A stretch of 64,000 nucleotides of DNA from the NCBI RefSeq assembly GCF_046250175.1, contig NZ_CP176468.1; one strand, given 5' to 3'. The stretch is from Psychromonas sp030397575 (GTDB lineage: Bacteria; Pseudomonadota; Gammaproteobacteria; Enterobacterales; Psychromonadaceae). The notes under the pieces are model-generated. The model saw only the letters and a program-made list of their open reading frames with translations. It was not told the origin of the DNA and did not search any database. Both the position numbers and the translations under genes were made by a program. Positions 54,486-63,176 of this stretch are shown here, one piece after another (the stretch's first letter is position 1; the number at the start of each line of letters is the position of its first letter).

Positions 54486-55046
54486 ATGAAAAAGAATATG
54501 AAATTAATGAAAAAAGGACTGTTAAGTTTAACTTGTGCGTTATGTTTAACAACACCAAATACCAGCTTTGCTCACTTAATGGCTGCACAGCATGGTACGT
54601 TGAGCTTTATTGGTAGTAATGTTTATATCGCGTTATCTTTGCCTATGTCTGCCTTTAAAGGTGTTGATGATAATGGTGATAAACACGTTACTATCCAAGA
54701 ATTTAATAATCATCGTGATTTGATAAGCGAAAAAATAAAAGAAAATATCTATTTAACGGAAGATAAACGTAAGTTTGTTGTTGATGGCTTGTTATTGGAG
54801 CCGACTACTGGCCGTGAAGAAGCGGGTAATTATAGGCATACTGCAGGTGAAAGCATTAAGCATGTTACTATTATGGGGCGTTATGCATTAACATCAAGCA
54901 ATGCTAAAGTTGCTTTAAATGTTGCTCTTTTTAGTGATGATATGACCACTCAACAGTATGATTTTGTGGCTACTGATAAAAACAAAAAATTGACTCACGA
55001 ATTTGAAGTGATCCCTAGTCAACCTTCGATTTCAGTATTTAATTAA
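54486..55046 (+). CDS. Small secreted protein with an EF-hand-like loop, function unknown
   Basis: A 186-residue protein with a signal peptide (to about residue 29, NTSFA) and a mature start HLMAAQHGTLSFIG. A loop DDNGDKHVTIQEF (about 59-71) has the spacing of a calcium-binding EF-hand loop. The C-terminal half is beta-like. The gene follows the YHYH lipoprotein by 26 bases, so the two are probably co-transcribed. I do not recognise a named family. Confidence 0.7.
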   Translation: MKKNMKLMKKGLLSLTCALCLTTPNTSFAHLMAAQHGTLSFIGSNVYIALSLPMSAFKGVDDNGDKHVTIQEFNNHRDLISEKIKENIYLTEDKRKFVVDGLLLEPTTGREEAGNYRHTAGESIKHVTIMGRYALTSSNAKVALNVALFSDDMTTQQYDFVATDKNKKLTHEFEVIPSQPSISVFN

Positions 55047-55081
55047 GCAGTCTATTTGCTTAGCTAGCGCTAGGGTTAATT

Positions 55082-55120
55082 AGCTCATTCTAATAACACT
55101 TGTATGAGAATGAGCTTTAT
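55082..55120. terminator. Intrinsic terminator
   Basis: AGCTCATTCT (55082-55091) pairs perfectly with AGAATGAGCT (55107-55116), followed by TTAT. It ends the YHYH pair. Confidence 0.65.
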
Positions 55121-55208
55121 ATAAAAATGAATATTTACCAATTAATAATGATCTCAATAACTTGAGTAACGTAATAACCTGTTTACTCGCCAATAAATAA
55201 GTGTCCCA

Positions 55209-56090
55209 TTGAAGAAACTATTACTCCTTATCGCACTGATTCCTATCGCTATCCTCATTTTCTCATTCTTAAAAGACAGTGCTGCCACTGAGCTAAAAAT
55301 ACTTAATACTGCGATATCCTTATCATCAAACTTGATAGTGCAAAAAGATATTGTTTTTGATGCCAATAAAGACCTAAAGCTTGATATATACAGTAGAAAG
55401 GGCTGGAAAGCTGACACTAAGCGTCCAGTGCTTGTATTTTTTTATGGAGGTGGTTGGCGTTGGGGAGATAAGGATTATTTTACCTTTGTTGCAGATAGCT
55501 TTGTAGACAAAGGTTATCTCGTTGTTATTCCTAATTACACGCTTTATCCAACAGCTAAATACCCTGAGTTTGTAAAAGATGGCGCTAAAGCCGTAGCCTG
55601 GGTCAACCAACATATCGCTAAATACGGTGGTGATACTGAACAGCTGTTTATCGCAGGGCACTCTGCTGGCGCTTACATTGCGGCGATGGTTGCTTTTAAT
55701 GATCAGTATTTAGCTGCTGAACACCAACCTACATCTATTATTAAAGCGGTGGCGGGTATTGCTGGCCCCTATAACTTCACTCCTAAAGAACAGCAGTATA
55801 TTGATATTTTTGGTGAAGAAAACTTCAATGATATGAGAATAGAAAATCACCTTAATGGTAATGAGCCACCTGCGCTGCTTATTCATTCTGAAGGTGATAC
55901 AACGGTAGGTTTATTCAATCAACAGATAATGGCAGAGGCATTAACAAACAATGCAGATAAGGTTGAGACTTTAATTTATGGGCAGAAAGTTACGCATGTA
56001 AAAATCTTAATGAAATTACATCCTTGGTTTGCAAACGAGGTAAACGTTGCAGAAGACATTGATAACTTTTTTAAGCGAATGAGTGAATGA
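55209..56090 (+). CDS. Alpha/beta hydrolase (BD-FAE-like esterase), membrane-anchored or secreted
   Basis: A 293-residue hydrolase with an N-terminal hydrophobic segment (about 3-20) that may be a signal anchor. The oxyanion-hole motif FFYGGGWRWGDKDYF (about 78-92, GGG in place of HGGG), the nucleophile elbow IAGHSAGAYIAAMV (about 154-167), and the acid region LLIHSEGDTTV (about 228-238) fit the esterase/lipase family. The catalytic His is likely in KVTHVKIL. The start is a TTG; no ATG lies in frame before the hydrophobic segment. The substrate is unknown. Confidence 0.82.
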   Translation: MKKLLLLIALIPIAILIFSFLKDSAATELKILNTAISLSSNLIVQKDIVFDANKDLKLDIYSRKGWKADTKRPVLVFFYGGGWRWGDKDYFTFVADSFVDKGYLVVIPNYTLYPTAKYPEFVKDGAKAVAWVNQHIAKYGGDTEQLFIAGHSAGAYIAAMVAFNDQYLAAEHQPTSIIKAVAGIAGPYNFTPKEQQYIDIFGEENFNDMRIENHLNGNEPPALLIHSEGDTTVGLFNQQIMAEALTNNADKVETLIYGQKVTHVKILMKLHPWFANEVNVAEDIDNFFKRMSE

Positions 56091-56266
56091 TAAATAGCGG
56101 AGATGCTATTAGCTTACATTAGTTGTTAAAGTTAGCCTCTCATTAACCTGTATTAGCTAGGGTGTTTATTGAATCTACAAACCTGCAAGTCAGCTTCATG
56201 ATGCATAAATATATAGTTGTTTTCTTCACTTTTTTAAAAAACAACATTAAAAAAATCAATTTCCCT

Positions 56267-56294
56267 CTTGAAATCCAATCAACTGTCTCCATCT
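56267..56294 (+). promoter_or_regulatory. Sigma-32 (heat-shock) promoter of htpG
   Basis: CTTGAAA (56267-56273) and CTCCATCT (56287-56294) are separated by 13 bases and match the heat-shock consensus CTTGAAA-N13/14-CCCCATNT with one difference in each usable position set. It lies about 50 bases before the htpG start, as expected for that gene. Confidence 0.85.
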
Positions 56295-56343
56295 ATTAAT
56301 TAACTTATTAGTAGTAACCCTTAATTAAGAGAGAAATAGAAAT

Positions 56344-58248
56344 ATGGAAAAGCAACAAAACCATGCTTTCAGTGCTGACACTGGTAAACTTCTTAAATTA
56401 ATGATTCACTCTTTATACTCAAATAAAGAGATTTTCCTACGCGAGCTTGTTTCAAATGCTGCAGATGCTGCAGACAAATTACGCTTCAAAGCATTATCTG
56501 ATGGTAGTCTTTTTGAAGACGATGCAGACTTACGCGTGCGTTTAAGCTTTGATGAAGAAGCAAAAACAATCACTATTAGCGATAACGGTATCGGTATGAC
56601 TCAAGACGAAGTCATTGAGCACTTAGGTACTATTGCTAAATCTGGTACAAGCGATTTCTTCGAACAATTATCTGGTGATCAAGTTAAAGATTCACAGTTA
56701 ATCGGTCAGTTTGGTGTTGGTTTTTACTCTGCATTTATTGTTGCCGATAAAGTGACGGTTAATACACGTAAAGCAGGTGATGACGCTAGCCAAGGTACTA
56801 TGTGGGAATCAACGGGTGAAGCTGACTACACTGTAGCGAATATCGAAAAAGCGGATCGCGGTACTGAAATCATTCTTCATTTACGTGACGATGAAACTGA
56901 ATTCCTAAACGATTACAAATTACGTAGCGTTGTTTCTAAATACTCAGATCACATCAGTATCCCTGTACAAATGTTTAAAGACGCGGTACCTGAGTCTGAA
57001 GGTCCTGATGGCGAGAAAGTACCTGCTGTTGAAGCAACTTGGGAATCGATCAACAAAGCAACAGCTCTATGGAACTGTGCTAAGAGTGATTTAAAAGACG
57101 AAGAATACAAAGAGTTCTACAAGCACATCGCAAATGACTTTGAAGATCCACTAACTTGGTCTCATAACAAAGTAGAAGGTGAGCAAGAGTACACTAGCTT
57201 ACTATACATTCCAAAGCGCGCACCATATGATCTATGGAACCGTGAAAAAGCACATGGTCTAAAACTATACGTTCAACGTGTATTTATCATGGACGATGCT
57301 GAGCAGTTCATGCCAACTTACCTACGTTTTGTTAAAGGTGTATTGGATTCAAATGACTTACCACTAAACGTATCACGCGAAATCCTACAAGATACACGTG
57401 TAACCACCAAGCTACGTAGTGCTTGTACGAAACGTGCATTAACCATGTTAACTAAGTTTGCTAAGAAAAATGAAACTGAGTACAACGCTTTCTGGAAAGA
57501 GTTTGGCCAAGTATTAAAAGAAGGTCCTGCTGAAGATCCAAGCAACAAAGAGCAGATTGCTAAATTATTCCGTTTCGCTTCAACTGAAACTGATAAAGCA
57601 GACCAAACTGTTTCTTTAGACGCTTACATCTCTCGTATGAACGAAGAGCAGGATAAAATTTACTACATCACTGCAGATAGCTTTAATGCGGCTAAAAATA
57701 GCCCTCACTTAGAGATCCTACGTAAGAAGGGTATCGAAGTATTATTACTATCAGACCGAGTTGATGAATGGTTATTAAGCCATTTACCAGAGTATGACGG
57801 TAAAGCCTTCATCAGTGTGACACAGGGCGATTTAGACCTAGGTAAATTAGATACTGAAGAAGAGAAGAAAGAGCAAGAAAAACAAGAAACTGAATTTGCT
57901 AGCTTCATCGAACGTACTAAGAAAGTGCTAGGTGATAAAGTAAAAGATGTACGTTTAACGCAACGTCTAACGTCAACGCCTTCATGTATTGTTGCTGATA
58001 GCGATGATATGAGCACTCAAATGGCTAAATTGATGGCGCAAATGGGGCAACCAGTACCAGATAGCAAGCCTATCTTTGAACTTAACCCAGAGCACGAAAT
58101 GATTACTAAATTAGCTGATATGGCTGATGAAGAGTTATTTGCAGAATGGACTGAGTTATTATTAGCACAAGCAATCCTATCTGAAAAAGGTAGCTTGGAT
58201 GATCCATCTGAATTTGTTGCTCGCATTAACAAGTTATTAATCGCTTAA
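56344..58248 (+). CDS. htpG: Molecular chaperone HtpG (Hsp90)
   Basis: A 634-residue Hsp90. The N-terminal ATPase domain has FLRELVSNAADAADKLRF, ISDNGIGMTQDEVIEHLGTI and QLIGQFGVGFYSAF. The middle domain has YIPKRAPYDLWNREK and LYVQRVFIMDDAEQFMP, followed by DLPLNVSREILQ with the catalytic Arg. The C-terminal dimerisation domain completes it. The length is close to the E. coli protein (624). It is an ATP-driven cytoplasmic chaperone. The upstream sigma-32 promoter and the downstream adk gene match the enterobacterial order. Confidence 0.97.
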   Translation: MEKQQNHAFSADTGKLLKLMIHSLYSNKEIFLRELVSNAADAADKLRFKALSDGSLFEDDADLRVRLSFDEEAKTITISDNGIGMTQDEVIEHLGTIAKSGTSDFFEQLSGDQVKDSQLIGQFGVGFYSAFIVADKVTVNTRKAGDDASQGTMWESTGEADYTVANIEKADRGTEIILHLRDDETEFLNDYKLRSVVSKYSDHISIPVQMFKDAVPESEGPDGEKVPAVEATWESINKATALWNCAKSDLKDEEYKEFYKHIANDFEDPLTWSHNKVEGEQEYTSLLYIPKRAPYDLWNREKAHGLKLYVQRVFIMDDAEQFMPTYLRFVKGVLDSNDLPLNVSREILQDTRVTTKLRSACTKRALTMLTKFAKKNETEYNAFWKEFGQVLKEGPAEDPSNKEQIAKLFRFASTETDKADQTVSLDAYISRMNEEQDKIYYITADSFNAAKNSPHLEILRKKGIEVLLLSDRVDEWLLSHLPEYDGKAFISVTQGDLDLGKLDTEEEKKEQEKQETEFASFIERTKKVLGDKVKDVRLTQRLTSTPSCIVADSDDMSTQMAKLMAQMGQPVPDSKPIFELNPEHEMITKLADMADEELFAEWTELLLAQAILSEKGSLDDPSEFVARINKLLIA

Positions 58249-58278
58249 TGAAGCGCTTTATCTACTCATAAATGTGTT

Positions 58279-58305
58279 AAAGGCCTGCTTATGCAGGCCT
58301 TTTTA
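58279..58305 (+). terminator. Intrinsic terminator after htpG
   Basis: AAAGGCCTGC / GCAGGCCTTT (58279-58288 with 58293-58302) with a TTAT loop and a T-run. A classic terminator about 30 bases after the htpG stop. Confidence 0.9.
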
Positions 58306-58380
58306 GTGGATAATCTTGTGAATTCACTCACAACGGTGTAAATTTCGCTGTAGAATTTATTAATTATATAGGAAGCTAGA

Positions 58381-59025
58381 ATGCGCATTATCTTATTAGG
58401 TGCCCCAGGTGCCGGTAAAGGGACACAAGCTCAATTCATGATGGATAAATATGGAATCCCACAAATTTCTACGGGTGACATGTTACGTGCCGCTGCTAAA
58501 GCAGGTACAGAGCTTGGATTAAAAGCAAAAGAATTAATGGATGCAGGCCAATTAGTCTCTGATGACTTAATTATTGGTTTGGTTAAAGAACGTATCGCAC
58601 AAGAAGACTGTGCAAAAGGTTTCTTACTAGATGGTTTCCCTCGTACTATTCCACAAGCTGATGCGATGAAAGCCGCTGGCGTGATTGTTGATTTTGTATT
58701 GGAATTTGATGTGCCTGACGAAGAGATTGTTAAGCGTATGGCGGGTCGTCGTGTTCACTCTGGATCAGGTCGTACTTACCACATCGTTTACAACCCACCA
58801 AAAGTGGAAGGTAAAGACGATGTAACAGGTGAAGACCTTTCTATTCGTCCTGATGACGAAGAAGCAACAGTACGCAAACGTTTAGATATTTATCATACAC
58901 AAACAGCACCTTTAATCGCTTACTACAAAAATGAAGCGGCGCAAGGTAACGGCGCTCATCATAAATTTGATGGTACACAAGCTGTTGATGTTATTAGTAA
59001 AGAGTTAGCCACTATTTTAGGCTAA
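58381..59025 (+). CDS. adk: Adenylate kinase
   Basis: A 214-residue adenylate kinase of the long bacterial type. The P-loop is LLGAPGAGKGTQAQF, the AMP-binding region is ISTGDMLRAA, GFLLDGFPRTIPQADAM is conserved, and the LID domain begins AGRRVHSGSGRTYH. The LID has Ser/His/Thr/Asp type residues and no four-cysteine zinc site, as in E. coli. It balances ATP, ADP and AMP. Length and position after htpG are normal for this group. Confidence 0.97.
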   Translation: MRIILLGAPGAGKGTQAQFMMDKYGIPQISTGDMLRAAAKAGTELGLKAKELMDAGQLVSDDLIIGLVKERIAQEDCAKGFLLDGFPRTIPQADAMKAAGVIVDFVLEFDVPDEEIVKRMAGRRVHSGSGRTYHIVYNPPKVEGKDDVTGEDLSIRPDDEEATVRKRLDIYHTQTAPLIAYYKNEAAQGNGAHHKFDGTQAVDVISKELATILG

Positions 59026-59051
59026 GCTTTATTACATAAATCATTAATATT

Positions 59052-59073
59052 AGGGGCGTTAGCCCCTTTTTTA
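59052..59073 (+). terminator. Intrinsic terminator after adk
   Basis: AGGGGC / GCCCCT (59052-59057 with 59062-59067) with a GTTA loop and six T residues. It lies about 25 bases after the adk stop. Confidence 0.85.
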
Positions 59074-59091
59074 CAGGGATAAGGAGAGCAA

Positions 59092-59646
59092 ATGCAGTTG
59101 AGACTATGGAAAAGTTATTCACCACATTTTAGTTTATTATCCCTGCTCTATTTTATCGCCGCTTGTAGTTCTACTCCTGATAAGCAAACAGATCAGCAAA
59201 GTCTGTCTGGTCAACCAGCAAGTATTAAAGTACCCACTCAATCTTCTTCAAAACAACAATCTAATATGCAGCCTGATGATTTACTGTATGCCATTCTCCG
59301 CAGCGAATATACGTATTGGGCAGGTAGCCCTTATCGACTAGGCGGCAATACTTTACGTGGCATTGATTGTTCTAGTCTAGTGCAACAGGTGTTTAAGAAT
59401 AGCTTCAATATCCCTTTACCTCGCACTACCGAATACCAAGTTAAGAAAGGTTTTGCTATTAAGAAGAGCGAGTTAAAAGTCGGTGATTTAGTCTTCTTTA
59501 AAACCAGCCGAACAACTCGCCATGTTGGCATCTATATGGGAAACAATGAGTTTTTTCATGTATCTACTAGCAAGGGCACAAAAATCTCTTCGCTATCTAA
59601 CCCATATTGGCGCAAGCACTATTGGCAGTCACGCCGTATAATCTAA
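59092..59646 (+). CDS. NlpC/P60 family lipoprotein (MepS/NlpC-like peptidoglycan hydrolase)
   Basis: A 184-residue protein with a lipoprotein signal (lipobox-like IAACSS at about 21-26) and a low-complexity Ser/Gln linker. The NlpC/P60 domain spans about 65-180: the catalytic Cys is in GIDCSSLVQQVF, the His in TRHVGIYMG, and the third polar residue in FFHVS. Such enzymes cut the peptide stems of peptidoglycan in the periplasm. The size fits the MepS (Spr) / NlpC group of gammaproteobacteria. Confidence 0.88.
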   Translation: MQLRLWKSYSPHFSLLSLLYFIAACSSTPDKQTDQQSLSGQPASIKVPTQSSSKQQSNMQPDDLLYAILRSEYTYWAGSPYRLGGNTLRGIDCSSLVQQVFKNSFNIPLPRTTEYQVKKGFAIKKSELKVGDLVFFKTSRTTRHVGIYMGNNEFFHVSTSKGTKISSLSNPYWRKHYWQSRRII

Positions 59647-59668
59647 TTATTTTAAATCTGAACGTCAG

Positions 59669-60289
59669 TTAATCTGGTCTATTGAGTTTAAATGGTGCTG
59701 TGATTGATGCGTATTCACCGCCGCCTAAACGTGCTAGTGGATTGACTTTCTCTGCTGCAATATCAATACGTTCAGTCTGTTCTTTATTAATCACACTATC
59801 GCTAACGTAAAGGTGTTTAACTTCTACAAAGATCAATGTTTGTGGTACATCGCCAATCTCTTTTATCTCATATAGTTCACAAGCATAAGCTATATCACAC
59901 TGGCTAATACGTGGCAGTGAAAAGTCTGCAAATTCTGTTGTGCTTAAAGAGGTGTTGGTTAGCTCTGATTCACCATGTGCTAGCGTTGCGGCAGTTTGAG
60001 TAACCAGGTCTGCTTGTTGTTCGGAAGCAATATGAATCACCATCTTTTTGTTTTTCAAAACATTAACCAGCGTATCTTTATCATCGCCATTAGGCTTTTT
60101 ACCTACTGAAAGCATCAATAAAGCAGGGGCGCTTGATACGGCTGTAAAATAAGAGAATGGCGCTAGATTAAAGCTGCTTGGTGTGCCTTCTGATTCCGTC
60201 AATACCCAAGCGATTGGACGAGGGATAACAGTTTGAGTCATTAAGTGATAACGCTCTGAAGCACTGTATTTTGAAAAATTAAGCTGCAT
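59669..60289 (-). CDS. Flavin reductase family protein
   Basis: A 206-residue protein of the FMN-binding split-barrel flavin reductase family. It has the N-terminal QTVIPRPIAWVLTESEG block and SFNLAPFSYFTAVSSAPALLMLSVG, which form the FMN-binding core, followed by KDTLVNVLKNKKMVIHIAS. Relatives are reductase components or FMN-binding proteins of unknown substrate. It is convergent with the NlpC/P60 gene and divergent from the next small gene. Confidence 0.88.
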   Translation of the reverse strand: MQLNFSKYSASERYHLMTQTVIPRPIAWVLTESEGTPSSFNLAPFSYFTAVSSAPALLMLSVGKKPNGDDKDTLVNVLKNKKMVIHIASEQQADLVTQTAATLAHGESELTNTSLSTTEFADFSLPRISQCDIAYACELYEIKEIGDVPQTLIFVEVKHLYVSDSVINKEQTERIDIAAEKVNPLARLGGGEYASITAPFKLNRPD

Positions 60290-60411
60290 ATAATCCTCTG
60301 ATGATAATGTCTAATTGAGTGTTTTTTTGATGGTTTAATTATATAAAGTGTTAATATAACGCTATATTCGATTTCTATAATTTACATATAGCATATTTAT
60401 AAGGTGAGGCG

Positions 60412-60828
60412 TTGGCTAATTTAAAAAAGAATATTAAAGATGAGCAAACGATTGTTAACTTATTAAGTAAAATGCCTAAGCCTGTTGCTGACAGTTTTAA
60501 TGAAGAGCAACTGACTCATTTATTTACTATTTTAAGCTCGCGCAGCTGGGCTAAACATAGTATTGATTTGCGCGGCACTTTTAAGATCCCCCTTTATCGC
60601 CGACGTTTTTATTATGTATTTTTGGCGGGTAAAAACTTTCGAAAGCTATCAAGGCAAGAGCAGAATTTATCATTAATTAGTAAAGCGATTATGCTAACGA
60701 TACTATTGATATTTTGCACTTTAGTGGGGTTGTTAGTGGTTTATTTAATCAAGTCTGCGTTAGGTATTAACCTGATTCCAAACTTCTCATTTGGTATCTG
60801 GGGATGGTTTAAAGGGTTGTGGGTTTAG
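60412..60828 (+). CDS. Small membrane protein of unknown function
   Basis: A 138-residue protein starting at a TTG after AAGGTGAGG. The N-terminal 60 residues are soluble, with a helix-rich start (EQTIVNLLSKMPKPVADSF). A basic, aromatic segment SRSWAKHSIDLRGTFKIPLY and RRRFYYVFLAGKNFRKLSRQ follows. One strong membrane span lies at about 95-117, and the tail ends in Trp/Phe-rich residues. I recall similar small proteins in marine gammaproteobacteria but do not know their role. Confidence 0.65.
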   Translation: MANLKKNIKDEQTIVNLLSKMPKPVADSFNEEQLTHLFTILSSRSWAKHSIDLRGTFKIPLYRRRFYYVFLAGKNFRKLSRQEQNLSLISKAIMLTILLIFCTLVGLLVVYLIKSALGINLIPNFSFGIWGWFKGLWV

Positions 60829-60848
60829 CGCTGATTGGTGGGTATTTT

Positions 60849-60880
60849 AAACACCTCTTTCCATAGTAAGAGGCGTTTAG
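60849..60880. terminator. Terminator-like hairpin between convergent genes
   Basis: AAACACCTCTT (60849-60859) pairs with AAGAGGCGTTT (60868-60878) with one mismatch. It lies between the small membrane protein and the convergent roxA gene and could serve both. Confidence 0.6.
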
Positions 60881-60892
60881 CGTCGCTACTTT

Positions 60893-62020
60893 TTATTCTG
60901 CATACCAATAACCTAGATTCACTAATTTAGTGAACAAAGTGAGTGCCGCCTCTTCATCTTTAAAGATTGTAAGTAACTCGCTCGCGGCTTCATCTTGATC
61001 ACATAAGCAATGTGCTAATTCTGTAAACCCTGAGAAGTCGTATTCTTCACCATTGATAAACACTAACTTTGGCGTTTGTTGAAAATAAACGGCACGTAAT
61101 CCGCCTAGGCGAGTAAATTGAGCGCCGTCTTCTAAAAACTCTAGGATCTCTTTATTTTCTAGCGGGTATTCTGGTGCTGCGATGTCTAAGTCATGTTTTG
61201 CTTCGCTGATCATTCGCCCGAACCAAGGAATAAGTTGTTCTGGTGTTTTACAGTTAGCAAGCATTACGTGATGTAGCTTATTTAATTCAGAGTCTTCAAT
61301 ACACCCCGGTTTTTCGCGTACTTGCATTGGAATGTCAGTGTAACGCAAAGCATTGTCATGGTTGTCGATGTTGTAATCTGTAAAGCTACTCAGTAAATCA
61401 TTTTGGTCTGGTGCTCGGAAGCCAACACTGTAATTTAAAGATGGTTCAATCGCATAACCTTCATGCGGACAGCCACTTGGGATGTATAGGATGTCACCTG
61501 GTTCCATTTCTACATCAATAGCGGCATTAAATTCACCACAGTGTTTTAGTGCACCATGTGCAGCAAATTCAGGTAATGTTTGACGAGCACCAACACGCCA
61601 GTGACGTTTACCTTCACCTTGAATTATAAATACATCATAGTTATCAATATGTGGCCCAACACCACCTTTAGGTGTTGAAAAACTGATCATTAGGTCATCG
61701 ATGCGCCAGTTAGGTAGAAAGCGAAAAGGGCGTACTAGTTGTTGTGCATCTGGATGCCAATGGTCAACGGCTTGAACCAGTAAAGTCGCGCCATCTTTTT
61801 CTAAACGTTCAAAGCTTTTAAATGGGCCACATTCTGCATGCCATTGGTCATCTTGTTGATAAACTAATCGGCTTTCCAAGTCTTCTTCCATGGCCAGTCC
61901 TGCTAGTTCATCGGGTGCAATTGGATCTTGAAAGTCGATAAAAGCTTGTTTGAGTAAAGCGGGTTTCTTTTGCCAGTAAGTATCTAAAAACTGGTTAATT
62001 TCAAAATTAAGTTCAAACAT
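60893..62020 (-). CDS. roxA: Ribosomal protein L16 arginine 3-hydroxylase (RoxA/YcfD)
   Basis: A 375-residue 2-oxoglutarate- and Fe(II)-dependent oxygenase. The JmjC-type core (about 90-205) has the Fe ligands in VGPHIDNYDVFIIQ (HxD) and the distal His in SGCPHEGYAIE. The N-terminus (FLDTYWQKKPALLKQAF) and the C-terminal winged-helix part match bacterial RoxA. It hydroxylates an arginine of L16. The length agrees with the E. coli protein (373). Confidence 0.92.
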   Translation of the reverse strand: MFELNFEINQFLDTYWQKKPALLKQAFIDFQDPIAPDELAGLAMEEDLESRLVYQQDDQWHAECGPFKSFERLEKDGATLLVQAVDHWHPDAQQLVRPFRFLPNWRIDDLMISFSTPKGGVGPHIDNYDVFIIQGEGKRHWRVGARQTLPEFAAHGALKHCGEFNAAIDVEMEPGDILYIPSGCPHEGYAIEPSLNYSVGFRAPDQNDLLSSFTDYNIDNHDNALRYTDIPMQVREKPGCIEDSELNKLHHVMLANCKTPEQLIPWFGRMISEAKHDLDIAAPEYPLENKEILEFLEDGAQFTRLGGLRAVYFQQTPKLVFINGEEYDFSGFTELAHCLCDQDEAASELLTIFKDEEAALTLFTKLVNLGYWYAE

Positions 62021-62181
62021 GTTGTCGCGCCTTTCTGTATAAAATAATTTGGAGTGTAACAGGTCGTTTATAAGCAGGGTAGCGATACCGCTATGCCGCT
62101 AGATATTCATCATTAAAAGCCGATTTTTGTGATAATGTTGATGAAGTTATCCTCATATTAGTTCATTTTCAAGGAAGTATA

Positions 62182-63111
62182 ATGGAAAGGTCGATCAAGT
62201 TTGATAAGGTCACGGGTTTACTCGCCGGGTTAGTGGTGGTGATGATTTGGTCAGGTTGGATCATTATTTCTAAATGGGGGTTATCACGTTCTTTAACGGT
62301 GTGGGATGTAACTGGCGTGCGATTTTTAACAGCGGCAGCGATTGTTGTTCTATATGCTTTGTTTAGTAAAACTTCACTTAAGTCTATTTTCACCTTACCT
62401 ATTATTATTTGTAGTCTATGTTGCGGTGCTTTATATGTCTGCGCTAGTTTGATTGGTTTATTAATTTCAGATGCTGCGAATACTGGCGTGATCATTAATG
62501 GGACTATGCCGATTATGTGTGCGCTGATTTTGTATGTGTGGAAAAAAGGGCGTTTAGGCCGTACTCAATATTTGGGTATTACTCTGATTTTGGTGGCTAA
62601 TAGTTTACTGTTTACGAGTAGTGGTGGGGCGAGTCTAATTGCTTTGTTATGGTTACTACTGGCGGCTTTCTTCATCGCTTTTTATTCTGTTTCAATGAAA
62701 ATATGGCAGATCAATATTAAGACGATTATGATCTCTGTTCCGATTGTGAATGCGTTATTTTTTACGCCGATTTGGTTTTTTCTACCTACTCACCTCAGCA
62801 TTGCACCAGTATCTGAGATTATTCTACAAGGTGTATATCAAGGGATAGTTGTTAGTATTTTAGCCTTGTTTTGTATGAGTTACTGTATCAATAAGTTAGG
62901 GGCGGTATCAGCGTCGGCGATTATGGCCTTAGTGCCTGTGGTTTCTGTATTGTTAGCTATATGGATTTTGGATCAAACATTAACTTTACAGATGGCGGTT
63001 GCTATTTTGATCTGTTCTGTAGGTATTGCTTGTTACAGTAGTCTACAACCATTTTTAGATTGGTTATTTAGCTGTAAGAGAAGTGATACTAAGGTACTCA
63101 CTGAGAAATAA
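62182..63111 (+). CDS. EamA-family transporter
   Basis: A 309-residue protein with about ten membrane spans in two EamA repeats. Segments include LAGLVVVMIWSGWIIISKWG, DVTGVRFLTAAAIVVLYALF and, in the second half, ALVPVVSVLLAIWILDQTLT. It is a drug/metabolite transporter superfamily member of unknown substrate. Unlike ribN it has no riboswitch. The C-terminus ends in a short polar cytoplasmic tail. Confidence 0.85.
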   Translation: MERSIKFDKVTGLLAGLVVVMIWSGWIIISKWGLSRSLTVWDVTGVRFLTAAAIVVLYALFSKTSLKSIFTLPIIICSLCCGALYVCASLIGLLISDAANTGVIINGTMPIMCALILYVWKKGRLGRTQYLGITLILVANSLLFTSSGGASLIALLWLLLAAFFIAFYSVSMKIWQINIKTIMISVPIVNALFFTPIWFFLPTHLSIAPVSEIILQGVYQGIVVSILALFCMSYCINKLGAVSASAIMALVPVVSVLLAIWILDQTLTLQMAVAILICSVGIACYSSLQPFLDWLFSCKRSDTKVLTEK

Positions 63112-63129
63112 TATATTTAGCGCAATAAA

Positions 63130-63158
63130 AAAGGCAACCCTAAGGTTGCCTCTTATCA
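63130..63158. terminator. Bidirectional intrinsic terminator
   Basis: AGGCAACC / GGTTGCCT (63132-63139 with 63144-63151) with a four-base loop, flanked by an A-run on the left and a CTT on the right. It separates the plus-strand transporter from the minus-strand purB; the A-run gives a good T-run for purB. Confidence 0.85.
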
Positions 63159-63176
63159 ATTAGCTTAATGAGCGGA

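Noticed and set aside
57705..58016. Minus-strand frame of about 100 residues in htpG
   Set aside because: It is antisense to a conserved chaperone and Ser-rich by codon reflection, typical of a shadow frame.
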